A stretch of DNA of 51,556 bases from Verrucomicrobiota bacterium (GCA_003152315.1 PLZV01000019.1:1-51556); one strand, 5' to 3'. Positions 31,072-39,520 are shown, counted from the first letter of the stretch. Notes: generated by a model from the letters alone, not told the origin. Program-made: numbers and translations.

Positions 31072-32408
31072 ATAATCCCCCCATAAAACGTTGGATATGG
31101 TCCGCGATCCATCATCCGCTGCACGTATAGCGCAACTTCGCGGGCGTGATAATCGCCCCACATGCTCGACTCGCCGCAGGGCACCTTGCACCCACGCGGA
31201 ATGTAGTCCCAGCCGTTTGGACGATGGTAGACGCTGTGGAGAATCAGCCCTTGGTGCCTCGGATCCGTGCTCAGGTACGGCTCGTCGAACAACGTGTTAA
31301 GAATGGTTAATCCGGCTTGCCAGTACTGTTTGCCGTTCTTGCCGAGGTAATGGCCGAGCCGGAGCAGACCTTGCGAGGCGATCGCAGCGGCAGAACTATC
31401 TACCGGTTCAAATTCATTGAATGGGTCGGCGGGTCGGTCGAGATAATCCCCGAGTCTATGCAGTTGCGGCGCCCCCGTGTCCCAATACGGGATGCCATCG
31501 GTCGGGGTGTTCTCGATGTAGAAATCACAGGTTGCGCGGGCCGCTCTTTCGAATAATGCCCGATGTCGCTGCTCGCCGATGGCGTCGAGGAATTCCAGTT
31601 GCTCGGCGAACCCGCACATCGCCCAGGCCAGTCCCCGCGTCCATGTCGTAAACGGGGAGTAGCCCTGCTGTGAATTCGGGCATCGGAAGCTACCGTCATT
31701 GATATTGAAGATCGCCTCGTGTGCGACGCGTCCGCGCACGTCAAACGCGTCGCGACCCTTGCCGTAATAAATCGAGTACGTCGCGGTTGCGTGCGCATGA
31801 TCGAGCAACCGGTCCAGTAGCGAGATTCTCCTGTCACCCTCGTCCATCAACACGTGCCCCAGTTGATGAGCCACCGCCAGCACGCGGAGCGAACGAATCG
31901 TGTCCACGAACAACGAATGGGGACCATTGAACGAATAGATATACCCACCGTCACGAAGCTTCGTCCACCGCCCGGCCTGGACTGCGCCCGAGCACTTCAA
32001 CGCCAGTTCGTAGAAGCTGCGTTCCCAGGCGTTCTCCGCGATGCGGCCTTCGTTCATCAACCGCAACAGATTCCCGTAGGTGCTGACGTTGTTGAACCCG
32101 TGGTCGTGCACGCCGGTGTGCGTGACGTGGCTCGCCATCACCCGCACTGTTTTCTCGCGGCCAATCCGAAGATACCGCTTGTCGCCCGTGGCATCGAACT
32201 GGAGGATCGCTGAACCGTACTGAAACCCCTGTGTCCACTCCGTCCACCCGCGCGCGGTGTACTGACCGCGCACCGTGAACACAGGCGAACCTTTGGAAGT
32301 GTCGTAGTGCTTCTCGATGGCGGCGATCCTGGCCGCCGACAACCGCCACAGGCGGTTGATTCTCCCGCTGAGGTGCGAGGGCCGAAGCGCGTGGTTGATC
32401 TTGAGCAT
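31068..32408 (-). CDS. Glycoside hydrolase family 88 (unsaturated glucuronyl/rhamnogalacturonyl hydrolase)
   Basis: 446 residues, full length. The (alpha/alpha)6 barrel signatures are present: DHGFNNVSTYGNLLRL in the first third and FTTWTRGLAWAMCGFAEQ in the middle. EFEPVDSSAAAIASQGLLRL, with the conserved Asp, lies in the last third. GH88 enzymes hydrate the 4,5-double bond of unsaturated uronic acids at the end of lyase-generated oligosaccharides. There is no signal peptide, so it acts inside the cell on imported oligosaccharides. It is the second gene of the operon, 4 bp after the regulator. The lyase-like protein at 38711 could supply substrate (inference). Confidence 0.92.
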   Translation of the reverse strand: MLKINHALRPSHLSGRINRLWRLSAARIAAIEKHYDTSKGSPVFTVRGQYTARGWTEWTQGFQYGSAILQFDATGDKRYLRIGREKTVRVMASHVTHTGVHDHGFNNVSTYGNLLRLMNEGRIAENAWERSFYELALKCSGAVQAGRWTKLRDGGYIYSFNGPHSLFVDTIRSLRVLAVAHQLGHVLMDEGDRRISLLDRLLDHAHATATYSIYYGKGRDAFDVRGRVAHEAIFNINDGSFRCPNSQQGYSPFTTWTRGLAWAMCGFAEQLEFLDAIGEQRHRALFERAARATCDFYIENTPTDGIPYWDTGAPQLHRLGDYLDRPADPFNEFEPVDSSAAAIASQGLLRLGHYLGKNGKQYWQAGLTILNTLFDEPYLSTDPRHQGLILHSVYHRPNGWDYIPRGCKVPCGESSMWGDYHAREVALYVQRMMDRGPYPTFYGGII

Positions 32409-32412
32409 GGCG

Positions 32413-32955
32413 CTAGAAGCGCTTCCCCTTGCGCAGGTGCAGGACTATGATCTGGCAATTGTCCAGCGCATGGTACGTATGGTGCAGGATCGCGTCGAAC
32501 TGGATCGCCTCACCGGTCTTGAGTTCGTATCGCTCGTGCGGCAACTCAATCGACAGCCTGCCGGCCAGTACCCAACACACCTCGTAGTCATCGCGATGAA
32601 TCTCCGGGCGCGACACTTTCGCCCCCTTCGGGGCGGCCCCAAAAAGGGCACGCACGTTACCGTATTGGATCCCGCGAAATACAAACTCACCGCCCACATG
32701 CGAAGCTTCGGTGGCGCGCTGCGCGGTGCGCGCCTCCGCCAGGGCCAACATCTCCGTGGCGTTCATGCCGAACACGCGGCTTAACCGGAATAAGGTCTCA
32801 AGTTCCGCGCTGGTTTGGTTGCGTTCCAGCTTGGAGATGACCGCCGGGGAGATACCGGAGCGGGTCGAGACATCCTGAATGGTTAACTCATCTCGTCGGC
32901 GCAACTCGCGCAAGAACGAGAAGTCATAAGTCTGCGGTTTGCTTTGTTTGTGCAT
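32413..32955 (-). CDS. XRE - cupin transcriptional regulator
   Basis: 180 residues. The N-terminal HTH (about 14-70) contains TIQDVSTRSGISPAVISKLE. The C-terminal half is a cupin ligand domain with HRDDYEVCWVLAGRLSIELP and ILHHTYHALDN. HTH-cupin proteins repress or activate sugar and amino-acid catabolic operons on ligand binding. It is the first gene of the operon with GH88, so local control by an unsaturated-uronate product is likely (inference). The palindrome TCCTTA-N4-TAAGGA at 32965-32980, just downstream of the predicted transcription start, is its probable operator. Confidence 0.88.
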   Translation of the reverse strand: MHKQSKPQTYDFSFLRELRRRDELTIQDVSTRSGISPAVISKLERNQTSAELETLFRLSRVFGMNATEMLALAEARTAQRATEASHVGGEFVFRGIQYGNVRALFGAAPKGAKVSRPEIHRDDYEVCWVLAGRLSIELPHERYELKTGEAIQFDAILHHTYHALDNCQIIVLHLRKGKRF

Positions 32956-32964
32956 CGATATATT

Positions 32965-33016
32965 TCCTTAACAGTAAGGATATGGTAATAATAGACTGTC
33001 TACGAAATTTTTTCAA
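32965..33016 (-). promoter_or_regulatory. Promoter and operator of the uronate operon
   Basis: On the minus strand: -35 TTGAAA (33011-33016), a 17-bp spacer and -10 TATTAT (32988-32993). The inverted repeat TCCTTA-CTGT-TAAGGA (32965-32980) covers the predicted start site, 9 bp before the regulator ATG. This is a repressor layout. Confidence 0.65.
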
Positions 33017-33070
33017 GCACAAATTCGCGGGATGGAAGAAGACAGAAAGACACCCGTTGTTATCTGCGTC

Positions 33071-33190
33071 ATGTGTGGTCGCTACACCCTCGCCACTGAC
33101 TTGAAAAAAGTGGCTGACCGTTTCGGGCGCACCGATGCCCGGTGATGAATGGGCGTCGTGTAACCCGACACGCTACAACATCGCATTGTA
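33071..33190 (+). pseudogene. SRAP (YedK/HMCES-like) fragment 2
   Basis: The plus strand from 33071 reads MCGRYTLATDLKKVADRFGR and a few residues, then TGA TGA. In another frame TRYNIA follows near 33165, matching the next conserved SRAP motif. It is a decayed N-terminal piece of the same family as 24802-24876 but not the same sequence. Confidence 0.65.
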
Positions 33191-33198
33191 AGGTACGA

Positions 33199-33813
33199 TC
33201 AATAACCGGGGGCGGGCCGCTGAATCTGCTTTAGCTCAAGCTCCGTAACTCGTGCGCGAAGTTCCTCCAATTGCGCCTGGTAGATAGCCGGGATCTCTAT
33301 CTCATGGATGTTCTTGATACGTCGATCCAGTGAAAGGCATAGGGCTTTTAAGTCTATAATGTCTTGCTGCTCTTGCGTCAACTCGCCACCGGGCCCATTT
33401 GGTGGAGGAAAGACGCGGTCTTCAAGTTTCTTTACCTTTTGCTTGAGTTCTGATTGGTCTTCTTTAATCGCCACGAACTTAGCGTCCAACTGTTCTGCTG
33501 TCACAGGGTCTTTCCGCGTTTTTTCATTCATCATCGCATCTCCAGTAAGCATTGCAGCGGAAATAACAAGGATCGTTGCAATTGCAAATTTGGTTATTCT
33601 TTCCCTCTTGTTCCTGCTCTTTTGAATTTGGACTCGCTGTAGAGTAACTTGCGCCTCCCATTGTTCTTGTTCTATGTCGAGGTGCGGTTCGCGCGAAGCG
33701 TCTTCAACTCGCTTGTTAGCTAGATCAGTAATGTATGTAGAAATGACTGGTTCGATAAGGACAGCAAGAAGCGCAAGGAGGTTTCCCGCAACGGCCCAAT
33801 GTAGAAGATTCAT
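33199..33813 (-). CDS. Membrane protein with coiled coil (hypothetical)
   Basis: 204 residues. There are two hydrophobic segments, at about 5-25 (WAVAGNLLALLAVLIEPVIS) and 75-93 (FAIATILVISAAMLTGDAMM), with a charged helix between them. A long coiled coil follows (about 100-135, AIKEDQSELKQKVKKLEDRV) and another near the C-terminus (LEELRARVTELELKQI). No family is recognised. Composition is AT-richer than in neighbouring core genes, which suggests an accessory origin. It stands alone between the SRAP fragment and the tRNA. Confidence 0.65.
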   Translation of the reverse strand: MNLLHWAVAGNLLALLAVLIEPVISTYITDLANKRVEDASREPHLDIEQEQWEAQVTLQRVQIQKSRNKRERITKFAIATILVISAAMLTGDAMMNEKTRKDPVTAEQLDAKFVAIKEDQSELKQKVKKLEDRVFPPPNGPGGELTQEQQDIIDLKALCLSLDRRIKNIHEIEIPAIYQAQLEELRARVTELELKQIQRPAPGY

Positions 33814-34085
33814 TAGTATGCGACCCTGCTTTTACGCTCAACCCATTTCAGGATTTCATTATGAAGCACTTACCAATGAGATGCAATTCTCGCCCGGCTT
33901 GGTGCGTGACCGAACACTCGGTTGGGCACGCTTCTTTGCGTTGGACTGTGTGCAACCTAATCAAGAGAGGTCACTGGTAATCGTGTCTCAAACCGCCTCG
34001 TGGCATGGGGCCATGTTATGACTGTGCTATGAAATCACCCTTCTAGAGCGCACAGACGCCCCGCACACCCTTTATTTTATTGAGT

Positions 34086-34161
34086 TGGCGGCCCCAACGG
34101 GATTCGAACCCGTGTACCCAGATTGAGAATCTGATGTCCTAGGCCTCTAGACGATGGGGCC
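34086..34161 (-). tRNA. tRNA-Glu (anticodon CUC)
   Basis: A 76-nt cloverleaf on the minus strand. The acceptor stem is GGCCCCA paired with TGGGGCC. The D arm GTCTAGAGGCCTAGGAC is typical of tRNA-Glu. Anticodon stem TCAGA/TCTGG holds loop TTCTCAA, giving CUC. The T arm CGGGTTCGAATCCCG is canonical. The 3' CCA is encoded. I see no integrase gene or repeat of its 3' end nearby. The spacer 33814-34085 shows no gene. Confidence 0.93.
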
Positions 34162-34216
34162 ACGCCATGACCGAAGTCAAATTGTGGGCACCAGAATACC
34201 GAAGGATGCGCCGAAA

Positions 34217-35557
34217 TCAAGCGCTTTGGCGCAGCCGCGTCAGCAACTTCTCGTGAATGCCGTCGAACTTGCCGTTGGAGAAAACCGCTACCACATCACG
34301 GTCGAGGAGATTCGGGACGAGGCGGTTGACGATCGCGTCGGCATTGGGCGAATATTCGGCCATCTTGCCATGGCTGCGGAGCTGCGCGATGATCGCGTCG
34401 GGATTCAAGCGCTCGTTCTCGTGAAGTTCCTGCAGCCGGTCCACGCGCGAAATAAACACGCCGTCGGCCAGCGAGAGCGACTCGGTCAACTCATGCTGGA
34501 AGACATTGCGGCGCGTTGTGTTGCTGCGCGGCTCGAACAGCGCCCACAATCTCCGGTGCGGATACTTCTCGCGGATGGCGCGAATCGTCTCGGCAATGGC
34601 GGTCGGGTGATGCGCGAAATCATCGAGCACCGTGACGCCCGCCTCTTCCCCGCGCACCTCCATGCGCCGCTTGACGCCCGTGAATGTGGAGAACCCGCGC
34701 TGGATCTGCTCGCGCGACAGGCCCAATTCACCCGCGCACATCGCAACGGCGGCGGCATTGTATTGATTGTGTTCCCCCGCGAGCGGCACGACGAAACCCT
34801 CGGCATCGGCTTTCGTGAAAAAGCGCAGATGACAGTGCGCTCCGTGAACAACCTCACGGACATTGGCGTCCTCTCCGTTGGCAATAATCAGCCCCCGTCG
34901 CGGCACGATCGCGACGAGTTGGCGAAACGCACGCTTGACCGCCGCGAGGTCGGGAAAAATATCGGCGTGATCGTATTCGATGTTGTTGAGGATGACCGTG
35001 TCGGGCTGGTAGTGAACGAATTTACTGCGCTTGTCGAAGAACGCCGTATCGTATTCATCGCCTTCGACGAGGAAGTGTTTCCCCTGCCCCGTTCGCGCGC
35101 CACAGGCGAAATTGTTGGGAAGGCCGCCGATCAGGAAGCCCGGCGCCAGGCCCGCCGACTCCATGATCCAGGCGAGCAGCGAGGTCGACGTCGTCTTGCC
35201 ATGCGTGCCCGCGATCACCACCGAGTGTTTGCCAGGGAGGAAGCGGTCGCGCACCAGTTCGGGCAGCGAGCAGATATTGAGACGTTCATCGAGGGCCCGC
35301 TCGATTTCCGGGTTGCCGCGCTTCATCGCATTACCGATCACGATGAGATCGGGCTGGTGGTCGAGATTCGATTCGCCATGGCCGGGTATAATGCGGATGC
35401 CGTGGGCTTCGAGGAAGGTGGACATTGGCGGATAGATGTTCTCGTCGCTGCCGGTGACCACAAAGCCGAGTTCGCGGCACAACGCGGCGACAGACGCCAT
35501 CGCGCTGCCACAAACACCCACAAAATGGATGGTGTTGACCTCCTTCGCAAACATCAC
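34217..35557 (-). CDS. mpl: UDP-MurNAc:L-Ala-gamma-D-Glu-meso-Dap ligase (murein tripeptide ligase)
   Basis: 446 residues. The N-terminal domain begins IHFVGVCGSAMASVAALCRE, closer to Mpl than to MurC. The central domain has the ATP loop GTHGKTTS (about 118-125), VEGDEYDTAFFD and NNIEYDHADIF. The C-terminal domain has DDFAHHPTAI. The enzyme reattaches recycled tripeptide to UDP-MurNAc in cell-wall recycling in the cytoplasm. Two ATGs stand in tandem at the start (35557, 35554). It diverges from the glycosylase gene with only 30 bp between starts, so the promoters must overlap. MurC is the alternative, but the N-terminal motif and lack of other mur genes argue for Mpl. Confidence 0.9.
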   Translation of the reverse strand: MMFAKEVNTIHFVGVCGSAMASVAALCRELGFVVTGSDENIYPPMSTFLEAHGIRIIPGHGESNLDHQPDLIVIGNAMKRGNPEIERALDERLNICSLPELVRDRFLPGKHSVVIAGTHGKTTSTSLLAWIMESAGLAPGFLIGGLPNNFACGARTGQGKHFLVEGDEYDTAFFDKRSKFVHYQPDTVILNNIEYDHADIFPDLAAVKRAFRQLVAIVPRRGLIIANGEDANVREVVHGAHCHLRFFTKADAEGFVVPLAGEHNQYNAAAVAMCAGELGLSREQIQRGFSTFTGVKRRMEVRGEEAGVTVLDDFAHHPTAIAETIRAIREKYPHRRLWALFEPRSNTTRRNVFQHELTESLSLADGVFISRVDRLQELHENERLNPDAIIAQLRSHGKMAEYSPNADAIVNRLVPNLLDRDVVAVFSNGKFDGIHEKLLTRLRQSA

Positions 35558-35587
35558 TAGGGTTCCCCGCGCCAGCTTGTAGCAGAA

Positions 35588-36466
35588 ATGCCGAACTTAA
35601 TCAACGTTTCTGATTTTGCCCTCGCCAGTACGGTGGAATGCGGGCAGGCTTTTCGCTGGTCACGGACGGCGGACTGTTGGTTTGAGGGCGTCGTGGAGCG
35701 GCGGGTGATCCGGCTGCGGCAGCACCCCCAGTCCGTGGAATGGGAATCGCGCCCGAACGCTGACAAGAAAGTCGTGGCGCGGTATCTGGCGCTCGATGTT
35801 TCATTGCCGGAGATCCTCGCGACATTTCCCAACGACCCACTCTTGCGCCAGGCGGTGAAAGACCACCACGGCTTGCGCGTCATCCGCCAGGAACCGTGGG
35901 AATGTCTCGCCTCGTTCATTGCCAGCTCGTCAAAACAGATTGTGCAGATTCGGCAGATCGTAGACTTGCTGGCGCGACGCTTCGGCGAGCCGGTCAGCGA
36001 CACTCATCGCGCCTTCCCGACCGTTGCGGCCGTCGCTCGTGCAACGCATCAACAACTCTGGGACTGCAAACTGGGTTTTCGCGCCAAGAACCTGCTGGCG
36101 GCGGCGCGCTTGATCGATAGCGGGAAACTCGATCTCGAGGCGTTGTCATCGCTGGAATACGGCCAGGCGCTGGAGGAGTTGATCAAATTGCCCGGCGTGG
36201 GAGAGAAAATCGCCAACTGCACACTGCTTTTCGCGTGCGGGTTCGACCAGGCCTTCCCGATTGACGTGTGGATCGAGCGGGCGCTGCGACGAATCTATTT
36301 CGACGGCAAGAAGCGTGTGGCGGCTCGTGAACTTCGGGAATTTGCGCACACACACTTCGGCCCGTACGCCGGCTGGGCGCAACAGTATCTATTTTTCAGT
36401 GAGCGGTCGTTGGCCCAGCAGCGCCCGCGCCGTCGCCAGGCGCTGCTCGATGCCGGCGCGAAGTGA
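35588..36466 (+). CDS. OGG1-like 8-oxoguanine DNA glycosylase/AP lyase
   Basis: 292 residues. The N-terminal half has LASTVECGQAFRW, the OGG1-type damage-binding region. The helix-hairpin-helix is LPGVGEKIANC (about 202-212), with the Schiff-base lysine in GEK, and the catalytic aspartate follows in FPIDVW. The enzyme removes oxidised guanine opposite C and nicks the strand. It is nearer in length and layout to OGG1/AlkA-superfamily glycosylases than to MutM. Its last 78 bp overlap the 3' end of the convergent C39-TPR gene (36389-36466), and both frames look real to the end. Confidence 0.88.
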   Translation: MPNLINVSDFALASTVECGQAFRWSRTADCWFEGVVERRVIRLRQHPQSVEWESRPNADKKVVARYLALDVSLPEILATFPNDPLLRQAVKDHHGLRVIRQEPWECLASFIASSSKQIVQIRQIVDLLARRFGEPVSDTHRAFPTVAAVARATHQQLWDCKLGFRAKNLLAAARLIDSGKLDLEALSSLEYGQALEELIKLPGVGEKIANCTLLFACGFDQAFPIDVWIERALRRIYFDGKKRVAARELREFAHTHFGPYAGWAQQYLFFSERSLAQQRPRRRQALLDAGAK

Positions 36467-37420
36467 GGCCTGGCGCTCGGTCGTCGCCGCCAATGCGGAG
36501 TCGAAGGCAGCGATGGCGGCCGGCAGTTTGCCCTGCTTGAGGTAAATGTTCCCGAGGGTATCGAGGTAGTACGCCTGGCGCGACGGCCGCAAGGTGGCGG
36601 CTTGCTGGCACAAACTTGCTGCCTGATCGAGATTGCTGCCGATCTCCGAGTACGTGTAGGCGAGATTGTTCATGGCGTCCGCATTCTGCGCGTCGAGTTC
36701 CACGGCGCGCACGAATGCCCCGGCGGCTTCGCGCAACCGCCGCTGCTTGAGCAGCACGTTCCCAAGGTTCATGCGAAAGTAGGAGTTCTCGGGATGCAAC
36801 TGCGTGGTCGCGACGTAGTGCTCGGTCGCCGCTTCCAGCAGGCCGGCGCGTTCGAAGTACAGGCCGAGGTCATTGTGCTCCTCCGCCGACAGACGCCACG
36901 TCGCCTTCTCCGGCGGACACACCAGCAGCGTCCAATTCCCTGTGCGGTCCCAGCGCCTTTGAAAATCCTCGACGCGCATCTCGTAACGCGATCGCGTGTC
37001 GGAATGCACGGTCACGACCTGCCGGAACTTGTCCCAGCCGAGCACCACGAAGTAATGCGGTTGATCCCCGAATTTCCCGAGCACGAGCAGCGGAACGCCG
37101 GCGTCCAGCTTCTGGCGAAGGTCGTCGAGCGAGCCGCGATACTGGCGCACCCACAGGTTGAAGCGGCGCGCGTAATCGCCGAGTTCGCTGGTGAGCGTGC
37201 CGCCGATGTCGGGCAGATAAATCGCGCTGGCGATTTCGTCCTGGGAAACGGGGTGGCCGTAGTAATTCGCCAGCATCGCCAGCGCGGCAGGACCGCAATA
37301 GTTTGGCTTCTGGGCGATGAAGGGAACATCGAGGATGTCGTCGGCTGCCAAGGTGAAGGACGCGGCGGACAGGAAGACAAAGAAACGTATCAACCGAAGA
37401 GAATGGCGAGTTTTGAACAT
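36389..37420 (-). CDS. Exported C39-like cysteine peptidase with TPR repeats
   Basis: 343 residues. A signal peptide (LIRFFVFLSAASFTLA) precedes a C39-like papain-fold domain: the catalytic Cys is in QKPNYCGPAALAMLANYY (about 36-53) and the His in QPHYFVVLGWD (about 120-130). From about 180 there are four TPR motifs (NDLGLYFERAGLLEAATEHY, MNLGNVLLKQRRLREAAGAF, MNNLAYTYSEIGSNLDQAAS, LDTLGNIYLKQGKLPAAIAA). The protein is probably periplasmic and processes or binds peptides. Its ATG overlaps the DciA-like gene stop (TGATG), so they are cotranscribed. The 3' end overlaps the convergent glycosylase gene by 78 bp. Confidence 0.87.
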   Translation of the reverse strand: MFKTRHSLRLIRFFVFLSAASFTLAADDILDVPFIAQKPNYCGPAALAMLANYYGHPVSQDEIASAIYLPDIGGTLTSELGDYARRFNLWVRQYRGSLDDLRQKLDAGVPLLVLGKFGDQPHYFVVLGWDKFRQVVTVHSDTRSRYEMRVEDFQRRWDRTGNWTLLVCPPEKATWRLSAEEHNDLGLYFERAGLLEAATEHYVATTQLHPENSYFRMNLGNVLLKQRRLREAAGAFVRAVELDAQNADAMNNLAYTYSEIGSNLDQAASLCQQAATLRPSRQAYYLDTLGNIYLKQGKLPAAIAAFDSALAATTERQASLRAGIEQRLATARALLGQRPLTEK

Positions 37421-37785
37421 CAGCCGATGCGGAAAGAAATGTCGCGAACAACTTTCTTACCGAGACGTTCCTGCACTTTTTGAAGAATGAGCGGCTTGGA
37501 GTAGCGGGTGATTTCCTGCAGCCACATGGGGTGATCGCAGGCGACGACGAGCAGACCGTTGCGGAGGCTGACCGGCTGCGCGTGGCGCGCGATGTCGCTA
37601 CCCACGATGGTGGGCCAGAGGTAGAAAACTTGTGATTGCTGGAGCCGCTCTTCGAGGCCCAGTTGCTTCATCACGAGCGGGACGAGTTGGTTCGCGGGGC
37701 TCGCCGACTTGTGGCCATGCGCGTCGGTATAGCCGAAGTTTGGCCGCCATTCGTGAAGGACCCTGGCTCGCAACGCGGGCGTCAT
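37420..37785 (-). CDS. DUF721/DciA-like protein
   Basis: 121 residues. The family core is in the second half: FYLWPTIVGSDIARHAQPVS, then GLLVVACDHPMWLQEI and a basic tail LILQKVQERLGKKVV. DciA loads the replicative helicase DnaB in bacteria that lack DnaC/DnaI (family knowledge). The N-terminal 40 residues are a variable basic lead. It overlaps the ferredoxin gene upstream by 4 bp (ATGA, 37782-37785) and the C39 gene downstream by 1 bp, so the three are one operon. Confidence 0.82.
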   Translation of the reverse strand: MTPALRARVLHEWRPNFGYTDAHGHKSASPANQLVPLVMKQLGLEERLQQSQVFYLWPTIVGSDIARHAQPVSLRNGLLVVACDHPMWLQEITRYSKPLILQKVQERLGKKVVRDISFRIG

Positions 37786-38066
37786 TGCGCCTGCGGCTGC
37801 GGAGAGGGTTGGGCGGGGGACACGGCGGCGGCTTCCACGCCATCGCTGCCGATGGCCTCGACAGGGCAGCCTTCCATCGCTTCTTTGCAGAGGACCTCCT
37901 CGTCGGGCGAGGTCGGCTGCTTGTAGACATAGCTATAGCCACCGTCTTCGTTGCGCGTGAAATTGTCCGGGGCCGTTTCGCGGCACAGATCACAGTCGAT
38001 ACACTGGTCGTCCACGTAGAACTTGCCAGGCACGTTTTCCGGATACCGATTTACAAATACAGCCAT
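37782..38066 (-). CDS. 4Fe-4S ferredoxin (single cluster)
   Basis: 94 residues from MAVFVNRYPEN (38066); the frame allows three more codons, but GTGGGGAA sits well for the later start. Cluster ligands are CxxCxxC at 22-28 (CIDCDLC) and a fourth Cys in MEGCP at about 60, as in single-cluster low-potential ferredoxins. The C-terminal 20 residues are a Pro/Ala/Gln tail. It carries electrons for unknown partners. It is the first gene of the operon with the DciA-like and C39-TPR genes. Confidence 0.87.
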   Translation of the reverse strand: MAVFVNRYPENVPGKFYVDDQCIDCDLCRETAPDNFTRNEDGGYSYVYKQPTSPDEEVLCKEAMEGCPVEAIGSDGVEAAAVSPAQPSPQPQAQ

Positions 38067-38187
38067 GTTCCCCACTCTCCGTTAGCGTCGTAATTATAGC
38101 AGAGGAGAAGGTTGATTCAACAAGAAGTTTGGGCTTGTCGCGGCAAAACCCCCTCACTACCGTGCTCGCTATCTGCCACTTGTGAAA

Positions 38188-38700
38188 ATGACGATTCGAT
38201 TTTTAGATTCCGGTGATCTTACGGCTTACAGGGATTTGCGCCTCGTAGCGCTTCAGGAGTCGCCGACAGCATTCGGTTCCAGCCACATTGAAGAGGTTGA
38301 TCTACCTCTGACGGAGTTTGCCGTCCGATTGCGACTGCCTGATAAACCGGACAACGGCATATTCGGCGCGTTTGTGGATGGCAAAGGATTGGTCGGCATC
38401 CTCGGTTTCGCCAGGGAATACCGGGTGAAGCGGGCGCACATCGCGTCCATTGGGGGCATGTATGTCTCTCCCGAGTTCCGCGGCCAGGGGTTCGGTGCGG
38501 CTCTCGTCGATGAGATCATTGCGCACGCGCGAAGGCTGGGCTCTGTCCGGCAGATTGTTCTCTCGGTCACCGCGAGCAATGTGGTCGCCGGCGCGCTCTA
38601 CCGTTCCCGTGGATTCGAGCGTATCGGCCTGGAACGGGACGCACTGTGCATTGACGGCAAGTACTTCGATGAGGAGCAAATGGCGCTCTACTTGAAGTAG
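38188..38700 (+). CDS. GNAT-family N-acetyltransferase
   Basis: 170 residues from ATG 38188; a GTG six bases earlier is possible. The fold is typical: RFLDSGDLTAYRDLRLVALQ at the start, GGMYVSPEFRGQGFGAALVD (about 90-109) as the acetyl-CoA motif A with RGQGFG, then LSVTASNVVAGALYRSRGFE. It transfers acetyl groups to an unknown amine; ribosomal-protein alanine acetylation or antibiotic modification cannot be told apart. The polysaccharide lyase-like gene follows by 10 bp in the same direction. Confidence 0.88.
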   Translation: MTIRFLDSGDLTAYRDLRLVALQESPTAFGSSHIEEVDLPLTEFAVRLRLPDKPDNGIFGAFVDGKGLVGILGFAREYRVKRAHIASIGGMYVSPEFRGQGFGAALVDEIIAHARRLGSVRQIVLSVTASNVVAGALYRSRGFERIGLERDALCIDGKYFDEEQMALYLK

Positions 38701-38710
38701 GAATGGTTAC

Positions 38711-39520
38711 ATGAAACGGGCAATAACAGGGTGCGCAATTCTTCTGGCGGTTGTGGTCGGCGTTTACTTCGCGGCATTTTACCGGCCGGGTCCTGTCGAG
38801 ATTCGGGACGATTTTGAGAAGGGGTTCAGTCCGCTTTGGAGTTGGGAAAGGCCGCATGAGGACGCGGCCAGGATTCTGCCGGATCCCGTGCGCCCGGGCA
38901 ACCATGCGGCCGTCTTCTTCCTCAACCGGAACGATCCTCTCGTCCACGACGCGAAACGGGTGGAGATGGGGTTGGGGTGTGTTGGACTGGGAGAAGCCTA
39001 TCGCTATGCGTTTGAAACCTATTTACCGAATGACTACGCGCCAGACCCCTCGGGAGACAACATCGTCCAGTGGCATGACATGCCGGACTTCGTCCTGGGC
39101 GAATCCTGGAGAAGTCCGTCCCTCAAGCTCATGATCCGTGATGGTCGGTGGGTGCTCTCGCATCGCTGGTCCTCCGCGAAGGTGAACCGGTTTCTCTGGG
39201 AAAAGGAGGCACGAGACACGGGTGAGGAAATCGATCTCGGACACGCGGAGACCGGCAACTGGGTTCGCTGGGAGTTTCGGGTGCTTTGGGCGTGGGATAC
39301 CGGGGGACGTCTCCAGATCCTGCGTGATGGACAGAGCGTATATAGGAAGCAAATGCCGACGGCGTATCGTGATTGGCGAGGCCCGTATTTCAAAATGGGC
39401 ATGTACAAGCCCGACTGGAGCGGCAATCCCGGCCTGTCTTCCGTCAACGAGCGGCACATCTACTTCGACAACGTGGAGGTCAAACGAATCCCGGCGGCGG
39501 AAGTCTTTGCCGACAAATAG
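38711..39520 (+). CDS. Polysaccharide lyase-like secreted protein (heparin-lyase-I-like fold)
   Basis: 269 residues. A short signal or anchor segment (AITGCAILLAVVVGVYFAAF) is followed by a beta-jelly-roll pattern. It contains DNIVQWHDMPDF (about 115-126), SPSLKLMIRDGRWVLSHRW, GNWVRWEFRVLWAWDTGGRL, DGQSVYRKQMP and then DWRGPYFKMGMYKPDW. This order fits the Pfam Polysacc_lyase family (heparinase I-like and related glucuronan/alginate lyases). It is probably outside the cytoplasm, cutting uronic-acid polysaccharides to unsaturated products that the GH88 operon could use (inference). Substrate cannot be read from the sequence. Confidence 0.78.
   Translation: MKRAITGCAILLAVVVGVYFAAFYRPGPVEIRDDFEKGFSPLWSWERPHEDAARILPDPVRPGNHAAVFFLNRNDPLVHDAKRVEMGLGCVGLGEAYRYAFETYLPNDYAPDPSGDNIVQWHDMPDFVLGESWRSPSLKLMIRDGRWVLSHRWSSAKVNRFLWEKEARDTGEEIDLGHAETGNWVRWEFRVLWAWDTGGRLQILRDGQSVYRKQMPTAYRDWRGPYFKMGMYKPDWSGNPGLSSVNERHIYFDNVEVKRIPAAEVFADK

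Noticed and set aside
34086-34161. tRNA-Glu as an integration site
   Set aside because: No integrase gene and no duplicate of the tRNA 3' end were seen on either side.
34154-35560. 468-codon plus-strand open frame over mpl
   Set aside because: Shadow of the mpl gene on the other strand; the Arg/Asp/Glu-rich translation lacks domain motifs.
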